Source of the DNA: Ilyonectria destructans
Taxonomy: Eukaryota > Ascomycota > Sordariomycetes > Hypocreales > Nectriaceae
Length of the DNA: 64,000 bases
Assembly (NCBI GenBank): GCA_020740775.1
Contig: JAHEWK010000015.1
Location: 806,001 to 870,000, forward strand
Direction: 5' to 3'
The first letter of the stretch is position 1. The number at the start of each line of letters is the position of its first letter. A program made the position numbers and the translations under genes. Shown here in pieces: positions 55,306 through 64,000 of this stretch. Below the pieces are notes generated by a model that saw only the letters and a program-made list of their open reading frames with translations, searched no databases and was not told where the DNA came from.

Positions 55306-57689
55306 ATGGAGGCCGCCGGAGCTGCCATTGGCGCCTTTTCCTTGATCATCCAACTTACCGAGCGTGTTGAGTCGCTCCGCGCATTTTGCAAGTCCTTCAA
55401 AGATGCGCCGCACGATGTTTCCGAGATGGGCCAGTGCCTCTCTGAGCTCCGCGCTTTACTCAAGGAGCGAGCCAGTACGCATCCCATGCCGAGTCCAGCC
55501 CTCAACGCCGTGCTTCGCCGCTGCGATCGACGCATCAAACCACTCGAGACCCTTGTGTCGAAGCTTGAGCCAGGTTTCAAGTCGCGTCACAAGACGGTTC
55601 GAGTGTGGACTAGATTCGCCACCACTCAGAACGCCGCAAACGTAAAGAAGCTCCGTGACGAGTTGGCCGATGCCAAACTTGACCTCATTATTGCAAGTCA
55701 GGCCATTTCCGGGTACGTTTCTATTAATAGTCGACACATCACCTCACCTCGTTAACTAGCCATAGAAGATCCAACCCAGACATCTATCCAACCATCCATA
55801 ACACCATTGACGGCTTCGAATTCAGTCAGGGGCATACCGCCTCTACACCCTTGGCCCATACATCTCTACCCAAAGAGCAGCTGGAACAAATCAATGACCA
55901 CCTCACCGAGATTAACGTGCAAGTCACCGACCTACGAAATGCCTTTCCAGACTGGAGTCAGGGCTTGCAACTCCCCATGGTTAAAAATGGCCTGAACATT
56001 CTCGTCCGGCAGGCCTTCCAGGAGGCCCTTGGGTCCGATGAGCTAAAGCAGGTCATGCATGGCATGCTGCTGTCATCTATGGGACCCAAAGATGAGACTT
56101 CTCTTGATCCGATGCCTGAAAAGAAGGCACAGCCCCCTGCCAACATGAATGAAACGGCGCTCCAGTATCCTCGACCATCTCCTTTCCGAATCTGCGAGAA
56201 AGAGTATTCCTCAACTTGGGCCGGTTTCTTTGGCACCGTCTACTACCGTTCCCGAATTGTTCGATCTGGTGTTGACGGCGAAGATTACCGCCAGTACCCG
56301 CAGAGGGAGCTCGAGTCATCTTGGATCGTTGTACCATCGCGTTGGCTCCTCCATACGGCATACTCGTACCAGATTATCAAGTCCACACGAGGTTGGAACC
56401 AGAACATCCAGACCTTCTCCGTTGTCCCACACAATGCCCAGATCTTCGAGTATGCTATCAGTGGCGATGTCGATGGCCTTCGAGGCCTCCTAGTCTCCAA
56501 GGCCGCGAGCCCCAACGACTGCGATGCTCAGGGGTACACTGCGCTTCACCGTGCTGCTGCTCTTCGACACACTGAGTTCTGCCGTCTTCTCATCGACAAT
56601 GGCACCAACGTAAATGCAGCTGGCTTTCTTACTGGCGAGACACCTCTCCATCACTTGCCCGTCAATCGGTCTCGAACTCAGGCTGAGAAGCTATGTGACA
56701 CCCTCCATCTCTTGGTCAAATCAGGGTCAGACCCAAGGATCCAAGACAGCCGCCGCCAGACTGCTTATGACGCCTTTGAAGCGTTCTTTAACTGGCCTGG
56801 TCGCATCAAACTTCGCGAAGTCATGGCCGAGTGTCTTTCATGGCTCCAGGGAAACTCCTGGGAGACAGATACTCAGTCGAAAGCACGCACCCAGGTCATC
56901 GGAAAACTGTACAATGGCATGGACATCGATTCCGCGGTGGAAAGTCTCGATGCCTGCCTCAAACCAGATTCCAATCCTGAAACGGCCTTGTCGGCATGCC
57001 CACGCAGCTTCACTTCGCGTTGGACCCCCCTCCACGTCATGAATCACTTCCGAGTTGAGCCCGTCTGGCACCCCTGGTCGAAGAGTACGATCTTTCAACA
57101 GAAGGGCATCTGGACTCAGGCTGCATCACGGGCTATCGAGTTGGGTGTTGATCCCCACGCCGTGGACCTGGAGGGTTGTACACCCACCGTGCTGGCGCTT
57201 CACAGCCTCTTCACGTTCCATGTTTGGCAAAAGGCGCTTTTCACATTGGGCTACGACCTCGATGCATTTGTCGCCAAGGAGTTTGAAGAGAGCAAATCTC
57301 TCCGTCAAAATGGTTGGAGCCCTGATGCGCTGCGCTATCTCCTGGGTGTGCCAACAGAAAATCTCTACCTCCGCGGTGACGCTTGGCGCGAGGTTCCAGA
57401 GTTCATCTTTTTCCAGGATTGCGGCGGTGCAGATGGACTTTACGTCCGAAGCTGCTGGTTCCAGCTGCTCGACGTCCTCAAACACAAGCGGCTGCTCCCT
57501 GTCGGCTGGCAGACTCTGGCACTTCCGCGGAAGTTCTGTCGGGATCGAGAAGTCGTGTACTGGCACAAGGAGCGGGGTTTGCTCGTTGATGACAGACCCG
57601 TGGGAGGTGTGACAATTGATCTCTCAGGGCTTCCAGGAAGAGATCTAGTTCAGGAGTTAGGCCAGCTGGGCCTTGTCTGGCATGAGTGA
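55306..57689 (+). CDS. Helo-like N-terminal domain protein with ankyrin repeats
   Basis: Two exons, 55306-55712 and 55760-57689 (47-nt intron), give 778 aa. The first 130 residues (MEAAGAAIGAFSLIIQLTERV, then helices with many Leu and Lys) match the fungal Helo-like/N-terminal domain found at the front of STAND/NLR-type and other incompatibility proteins. A middle region (about 270-360) contains WAGFFGTVYYRSR and SSWIVVPSRWLL. Ankyrin repeats follow at about 364-476 (SGDVDGLRGLL, GYTALHRAAALRHTEFCRLLIDNG, GETPLHHL, LVKSGSDPR). The C-terminal 300 residues are unrecognised but well formed, with many Trp. No NACHT or NB-ARC domain is present, so it is not a complete NLR. The role is likely signalling or non-self response; the mechanism is unknown. 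Confidence 0.87.
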
Positions 57690-58455
57690 CGCCTTTCGCC
57701 TTTCGCCTTTCCAAAATGAGAAGTTCCTATTTTGAGGAGTTGTGTGGCTTTGGTCTTGTTTTCGGTTATTGGGAGGCTGCTGTTTGCGGGGGGGGGAAAA
57801 GTTCTCAAAATTCCGGTGGATGAAGATACTGCGTAGTACACATCAATTGCTTTGTTGCCTCTACAACACATCAATTGGTGCAGGCTTAATGAGTTCCTCT
57901 TGGTAGAAGAATAGTTTGTCAATGAGGATTTGCATTTCCTATCTATTGGTAACGCCGGTACTATACCGTCGTGTTCTGTCCTTTGGGGTACTAGAAGCCC
58001 CATGGCTTCGCTTGCCTCCCATTCCATTCCATTTGTTAACCTTTCCATCTCTTGATATCAAGGGTCCAACCCCCCTTGTCCCATTCCCAAATACACCAAA
58101 CGCAGGCAGACACACTAGACTCCCATGAAATTTGAATACAGAAAGCCCCAAACTCCGACACACCGGATGAATCCACTCAATTCTTCCCGAGAAACAGTAC
58201 TCAAGGAGTGCAATACATGTGATTAAATCAACGTAACCAAGGGAAAAGACTCAAGAAAAGTAAGAAGACACGACGTCGCAATAATCTTGGTGTCGTGGAA
58301 GCAGTTCAGTCGGGCCGAACTCTCCTTTTAGTTAACAGGTATGAGTGATGGTGACAAAGAAAATGCTGTATATGGTGACAGCTGGCCTTTTATGCCAGTG
58401 GTGAGTGATTGGCGTTGTAGGCGTTCTTCAGGGTTCCGCAGCTGTCGGTGCTTAT
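57690..58455. other. Intergenic between convergent genes
   Basis: 766 bp between the ankyrin gene (+) and the Zn2Cys6 gene (-). It begins with a GCCTTTC repeat (57691-57711) and contains a G10 run near 57790. No gene seen. Confidence 0.6.
57691..57711. repeat. GCCTTTC tandem repeat, 3 copies
   Basis: Three exact 7-bp units directly after the ankyrin gene's stop codon, in its 3'UTR. Confidence 0.85.
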
Positions 58456-60713
58456 TTATCGTATCGCTCCGAAATCGATATCATTAGGAATTGGATTCAT
58501 CCCGGTCATAGTAGTTCCAGTATCAGATCCGGCTCGTTGAAGCCCCTGGAAGTCGCCAACTGTCCTCATGGATGGTTGGCCCTGGAGCTGGAAACTGCCC
58601 TGTCGTTGTTGTGCTTGGCGCATGTTGTACATCCCATTCATCGAATGTGATGCAGGCATAGCCGCGGTATTCATCGCCTGGTTGTGCATGCCTTGCGAAG
58701 GCATGTTGGCTATTTGAGGTTGACATATCCCTTCATGGCCCTGATTCGCCTGCTGGGCCAGATGCTGATTCTGAATTCCATTCATAGGATTCGACTGTCC
58801 AGCATTGCCCATTGGACTCATTACCATGTCAGTCATTGGAGTGCAAGCAAAGCCGTTCATGTTGTGGGGGTATTCTATCCCGGGTGACATGACACTAGGC
58901 GAGCTGACGAAGGATCCGTTCATGTCAGCAGCTTGTTGGGTGACAGGTGGTGTTCCATTTGAAGGATTTGAGTTTGCCGACTCAGGTGTGCCGCCGGCCA
59001 TGTCGATTGAGTACTTCTTCTCGTACTCGTCGACAGAGTACTTCTGGTTATACTCAGGCTCCATGGACATTTGCATCTGGGGCGGAGGCTGAGCCATGCC
59101 AGCGTTGCCGAAGCCATCAAAGATGTCAATGTTGGCGATGTTGGAGTTCTCAGGGGCGTTCTGAAGCATGGGGTTGGCCAGACGCGGAAGGATCTCGGTG
59201 ACCTTGCTCAAGAGCAGGGGAAGGAATCGGTAGTCGCCATTTCGAGTAATGGCAACGATGCTCAGGAGCTGGTTCAGATACTCACGGGGTCCAACCGCGA
59301 ATGGGTCGCGCGATGGGGGTTGGATGGCAAGAAGCTCCGTCATTGAGTAGCAAGTCTCAATCAACTTCTCAATCTATATCTTGTTAGTCTTGGATTCAAT
59401 AGTTGGTAATTCTGAACGTACCAATCCAGAGCCGAGAAGCTCCATGCCTTGGCTGGGGAACTGTGAGGCCATGTTCATGAGAAGTTCTCGGGACATATCC
59501 ATAGGATACTGGAAGGAAATGGAGTCCTCGCCATTGCCGTTGATGGTTCCGTTGTTGAGCTGCCACGAGGTGTTCTTGAGCCACTGCTGGTTTGTACGTA
59601 GGTCGGTCAGGTTGGAATCCTGGCACATGTACGATTGGACAAGGTCGTTGAGCTGCTTCTGCAGGCCTGTGATGTGTTGGGCCGAGAGATGGCGGCGAGA
59701 CTTGTTCCACGTGGCAGTGAAGGCATCATCGAATGGTCGGTAAAGGTTGACCAACATGATGAAGCCGTTGAGTTGATGAGCTAGAGGGTCCGTGGGATCA
59801 TCACCAGGGGTAGGAGGATGGATGGTAGCCTGAAGAGTCAATGGTCGATGGCGTTGGATAGCATATGCTCTGTAGAAATCATAGTCAGCTCTAGCACATC
59901 TCAAGGACTAGTCATATCAGTCTAAACATACCTCTCAATCACCAAGAACAGCCAAAAGAGGCGTCGTCGTCGCGTGGCCTCGGCAGCATCAAGCTGCATG
60001 TAGTGCTCTTCCTTGTTCATACCAGCCATGTGGATCATAGTGGTGGCCTCACGCAGGAAGTACCAGGCCTTCTCGTGCAGTTCCATGCCGTAGTAGCATC
60101 CAAAGATAAAGAAGTTGGTTGCCAGTACATTGAGGTTGATGGAATCCTGGTACTCATAGCCCTTACGAACACGGAGCGCTTCCTCGAGCAGCAGCTGGCT
60201 GGAGATGAGGGTGGCACCCGGGTTCATGTCGAGGTTGTAGGGGTCGTTGGCGGGCATGGTCATGCCAGGCTGAAGCATGATGAAGGCGCAGAGCGAGGTC
60301 ATCAGGCAGTACGCATCTCGATTTTGCTCCATGTACATCATCTGCTGCTCGATCTGGCGGCGATCAAGGATGGGAAGTTGTGGGTAGAGGTTGTCGAAGA
60401 AGAATGTGACACAGTCCTTGACCAACTCAGTGGACAGGAGACCAGGCGTCGGAGTCAAGCCAGAACTCGCAGGTGAGCATGCGATGCCGTTGATTCGGTT
60501 CTGGACCTTGGCGGAGAGACTCGTCTGTCGCTGGGTCTCGCGCAGTTCACTGATGACCTTGGCGCGGGAGCCCTTGGGGCCCTTCTTCTGAGGGATGGCA
60601 TTGTAGGTGCATGAGAGTTGGGCGGCGGAGCAGTTTCGACACGGGTTGATGCCGTCACACTTGACCTTGCGACGATGGCAGGCGTCGCAGGCCCTCTTCA
60701 CGGCCTGGGTCAT
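58456..60713 (-). CDS. Zn2Cys6 transcription factor with fungal_trans middle domain (COL-26/BglR-like)
   Basis: Three exons on the minus strand: 60713-59932, 59869-59422 and 59373-58456, giving 715 aa. The Zn2Cys6 binuclear cluster is complete: Cys at 9, 12, 19, 25, 28 and 35 (CDACHRRKVKCDG...CRNC...C). It is followed by a basic linker, KKGPKGSRAKVISELRETQR. The fungal-specific regulatory domain occupies about 110-400, and the tail is Gln/Met/Asn-rich, probably an activation region. The linker and DNA-binding sequences resemble those of the COL-26/BglR sugar-response regulators that control starch and cellulase genes; that identity is from memory and moderate. The ATG at 60713 is the first in frame; the frame upstream has no ATG. 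Nuclear, DNA-binding. Confidence 0.93.
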
Positions 60714-61833
60714 GGCGGGCAACGTTGGCAACGGTTGGGATCGTGAGATCGTCGAGGTTCGGGGCAACAGCGGATTGAGTTCGCGAGGGCGAGAGTCGCG
60801 TGGAGACGGCGTCGAGTCCCAGGAGGTTGGGACTGTTGTGGAGGACTGGATGGGATCGTAGAGTCGCAGTGTTTTGGATTTGAGGTGGTTGTCAAGCCAA
60901 AAACCAAAAGTCTGGGGATATTGCGGGGGGAGACGCCGTGAAAGGAGCCGTCAAGGAGTCGGGTCGGTTGATTCGGTGCAGCTGGCTGTCGAATGGGCGG
61001 GGGATGTGAGGGCTATTGCAGACGTGCAGGCGTTATTCGGCCCTTTCGACTTGGACCATAATGCGGGGATCCTGGCCAGGTGGTAGACGAGGCGTTGGCG
61101 TCTGGGGTGATGTGAGGTGTGGTGGTGGGTGTGCTGTAATTACCGAAGAGAGCGCCTAAAATGGCGAATCGAGGTGTCGTCGTGAAGTTGGTGATGTTGG
61201 TGTTGTGCTGGGTGGCAGGAGAGAGTGTGTTGGTGGTGAGATGAAGGGGAGGAAGGAGATCGGTCAAGAGCCAGGCAAGAGCGAGAGCAGAGAGAGAGTG
61301 GGCGGCCCCAGAAGGAGACTCTGACGACGGGATGGGACGACCCAGAAAAGGCGAGAGCGAAGGGCCGGAGGTACCTTCCTTCCCTCGTTCAGGCCCGACA
61401 CTGTGCTGTGGCGGTACGTACTGTACGTAACGCGGACGAGACATCCCAAAAAGGAAAGGGGTAGATGCGAAAATTAGCGGGCCATTTGGTGGAAGCCAGC
61501 CGGGAGCCGAGAGACAGCGCGAGGGAACAAAAGCAAGCGGCCCCAGAGAGGACACTCGCAGCAGGGCAGGCAGGGGGGAGCGACCAGGGGCGCCCGGGGG
61601 TGGATCCCAGGTCTTGAATCTTGGGACTCCGTTGGTCTGTGAGGCCCCTTGTGGTAAGCACTGTGGGCACTGTACACACACTGTCCACTCCCCGTCGTAA
61701 TGTGGCCATGGTGTGTGTGTCTGTGTGTCGTTTCTGTGGACGGGGCCCGTGGCTGGGGGGTGGTGTGGGTGAGATGACACATTACACAGTGTGCGTGGGA
61801 TGATCTCCTGAAGGAGCCAGGATGAGATGTAGG

Positions 61834-61845
61834 CTGGGGCTGGGG
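61834..61845 (+). promoter_or_regulatory. Tandem CTGGGG (SYGGRG) boxes
   Basis: Two adjacent CTGGGG hexamers match the SYGGRG consensus bound by fungal carbon-catabolite repressor CreA/CRE1, about 1.1 kb upstream of the Zn2Cys6 start. Close pairs are the functional form for CreA, but such short motifs also occur by chance. Confidence 0.3.
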
Positions 61846-61989
61846 CTGGCGAGCACAGACACGGGCGCGGGCTGTTTTGGTGCGGTTTTGGTCGTCGCCT
61901 GGGCGAAAGAGCGGTGCGGCAGGACGAGACAGTGGCGTTGCCAGCAGGTTCAACAGGGCAGAGCACAGGGCACAGGCTACCTGCACTGT

Positions 61990-62027
61990 ACGGGGGCCAC
62001 AGCACGGTACGGGGGCCACAGCACTGT
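61990..62027. repeat. 19-bp tandem duplication
   Basis: Two adjacent 19-bp units, ACGGGGGCCACAGCACGGT and the same with one base changed, in the upstream region of the Zn2Cys6 gene. Confidence 0.85.
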
Positions 62028-62709
62028 GCATTGCCACAGCTTACAGTGTTAATATCCGACCCAACGGGCATCCCCGGTGGTGGCCCCCTCGCCCCGTACT
62101 ATGTCGCCTCGTGCTGCCCTCTCAAGTCGCACCGCGAAGAGAGTGCGCTCTTTCGTGCAGATTACAGTGGGCAATTTTCGTCTGAACAAGGGGGAGAGGG
62201 CGTGACAGACCAGGGACGGACGCTGGCTGGCTGTTGGGCCACCACTGCGCTGTAACGTCGCACGCCACAGTGCAGCAGACAGTGTGCGCAACGCCCCAAG
62301 CGGCCGATGGAGGGCTGAGACACGGTGCAAGCCCTTGTCAGGGCGACTGCATCAACGCTCAGCCGGGGGGAGATGATTGATGGCTGAATGCGTTTTCTCA
62401 TCTGCGGTGGAGGATGCGTTCAGATGAAAACTCGACGAGGCGAGCAAAGCACCAATAAAGCCACTGACAACATCGTCTACGTCTTCCCCCACGGAACAAA
62501 CTCTATGGATCAGTGTTTTTCTAGTGCATTGGCGGTCGCATCGGATGGCCGGTCCGCGTGTCGGATAGGCCACTCATTGGACGGCTCCAACGTTGCGTCA
62601 GGGGAGGGGACGGACCCGCGTACAGTGCTTCGCGAGACGTAGCGACAGCAGCTGACAGAGGCATCGACACAGTGCCGCACTGTCCCCGGTGTTGCCCGTG
62701 GCGGCCTGC

Positions 62710-62765
62710 GACTCTTGGCTCTCGACTCTTGACTCTCGACTCTCGACTCTCGACGCTTGACTCTG
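62710..62765. repeat. CTCGACT-type simple repeat
   Basis: About seven degenerate copies of CTCGACT/CTTGACT spaced 7 bp apart. Intergenic. Confidence 0.75.
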
Positions 62766-64000
62766 GATTGTGGCACTTCAGTCTGCCGTGACTTTGACTT
62801 TGACACCCTTGTCTTGGTTTCCGCTCCCAATGTCTTGATTTGCTTTCCAACTGACCCTGCTCCGCCTTGCGCCTTGCCATGAGCCCTGTCAGCTAGCCAT
62901 TTCAAGTCACGTCAGTGTCAGTCAGTTTACTTTGCGTCTCCCGTGCTCCATCCAGCCAAGGCTCAGTAGCCACTGCCGGCCGTGCCATCATATCATCGCC
63001 CGAAGTTCGTCGGCACCCGCCGGCCCTGGCCCCGAGCGGTTTTAACAAAATTCTCGTTTGTACAAGGAGCGGCGGTATATTTTCTCCCGGTAGCTATCTG
63101 CCGTATATCCGGATTCCTCTTCCCATACCGACAGCGGCCGGGCCCACTAGAGTGGCTCCCATTGACCGCACATCGTGATGTGTTCCGTGACGGCATGGCC
63201 TCATCACATTCAATCCCCAGTCAGAGACAAACACCACCTTTCGTCTAAGCGAGGCATTGCCTGATTTTCGAGTCAGGGTTTTGCCTCTCAGCCAAATCCG
63301 CTCGTAGTATCTCAGACTCGCATTGCTAGGACCATGATAGTCCTCACTTTGGAATGCCTTGCCGCCTCACTATCAGTGCTTTTGCTCCTATCTCTCTGCC
63401 ATTCCCCTTAGCCTGCCCTGTCTAGTGGTCCATGGTTCCGAGGCAAATGCCGTTCTCTCGATGGTAGAGGCAATGATCGTCCGAAACATTGTTTGTTGTC
63501 TGTCAGTTTCTATATTGACCTGTCACCCCACGTACTTAAGACATGCTTCTCAACTACCGCAAACTATGCACCCTAAAATGAACCCGAGTAAACTTGTCTC
63601 TCTTCTGCCAACACATTTACGGCTGGGGCGGTTCGGCATGCCAGATGACCCAGCACCTAATCATTGGATCGTCGATACGCCCTGCTGGGACCGATGATCC
63701 TCTCGACCCGACGCTGTGGATCGGGACCGCTCCCTTCTGAGGCATGGGAAGGTTTTCGGGTTCCTCCTTCAGGCCTTGACTAACATGTTGCGATTCACTT
63801 TGAAACAATTGGGGCACAACAAGGTAGTCAAGATAACATAGTAAACACAAAGTGCCATCTTGGCAAATATCCTGCCGTCTATACTAGTCCCCAGGCCGTG
63901 CCTCTCCCTTCCAACAGGGCCCTGTTCCGCACTCTCTAGCCCTCTTTGACGCGCTATCAGCAATCTACACAAGTCCGAAGGTCAGTGCTTCCCTGGATTC

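Larger units (their letters stand above)
60714..64000. other. Long upstream region of the Zn2Cys6 gene, no gene recognised
   Basis: 3.3 kb to the window edge. Overlapping frames on both strands (the longest 352 codons, minus, 62071-61013) lack domains and ATG/splice logic. It contains two tandem CTGGGG boxes (61834-61845), a 19-bp two-copy repeat (61990-62027) and a CTCGACT-rich tract (62710-62765). It probably includes a long promoter and 5'UTR for the regulator. Confidence 0.5.

Noticed and set aside
61013..62071. 352-codon minus-strand frame upstream of the Zn2Cys6 gene
   Set aside because: Pro/Ser/His-rich, runs through the 19-bp duplication and other repeats, no recognisable domain.
1..64000. 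Transposons, CRISPR arrays, viral insertions
   Set aside because: No transposase, reverse transcriptase or integrase motif, no long terminal or inverted repeat, and no regularly spaced direct repeats were found; the repeats seen are short simple-sequence arrays.

Overview
This window comes from the genome of a filamentous ascomycete (Pezizomycotina, most likely a Sordariomycete). The evidence is short 47-75 nt GT-AG introns with CTAAC/CTGAC branch sites, GPI-anchored cell-surface proteins, a CFEM protein, a HET-domain gene, a Helo-like/ankyrin protein, DAL5-type and DHA2-type MFS transporters and a Zn2Cys6 regulator. No bacterial-style operon, rRNA, tRNA, CRISPR array or intact transposon was seen. 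Most genes are multi-exon. I built the exon models by hand from splice signals, reading-phase continuity and protein-family continuity.

Left part (1.6-29.2 kb): GPI-anchored 5'-nucleotidase-type metallophosphatase (+), DAL5/allantoate-permease-type MFS carrier (-), lysophosphatidic acid/lysocardiolipin-type acyltransferase (-) divergent from a mitochondrial-type NAD(H) kinase (+), phospholipase B (+), a 100-aa secreted protein with a probable 5'UTR intron (+), a bestrophin/UPF0187-like membrane protein (-), a Gfo/Idh/MocA oxidoreductase (-) divergent from a GST-fold protein (+), a 4.2-kb gene-poor stretch, and a CFEM GPI protein (+). Several products sit at the cell surface or handle phosphate and lipids.

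Middle part (30.4-48 kb): a lipid-droplet-type alpha/beta hydrolase (-), a vacuolar membrane M28 protease of the PFF1 family (-) and the splicing factor BBP/SF1 (-). These are followed by a more accessory-looking block: a second DAL5-type carrier (-), a DHA2 drug/toxin-efflux-type carrier with a 26-nt microexon (-), a HET-domain gene interrupted by one in-frame UAG in a leaky context (-), and a decayed zinc-free alcohol dehydrogenase/quinone reductase-like pseudogene (-).

Right part (50-64 kb): a class-3 lipase with a Pro/Gln-rich N-terminal extension (+), an AsaB/CmcJ-type oxidoreductase (-) divergent from a Helo-like N-terminal/ankyrin protein (+), and a Zn2Cys6 transcription factor (-) with a repeat-rich upstream region of more than 3 kb.

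The most notable observations are the UAG-CAA-UCA stop inside an otherwise uninterrupted HET gene, the branch-site-rich introns of the branch-point-binding protein's own gene, and a uORF that overlaps the start codon of the NAD kinase.
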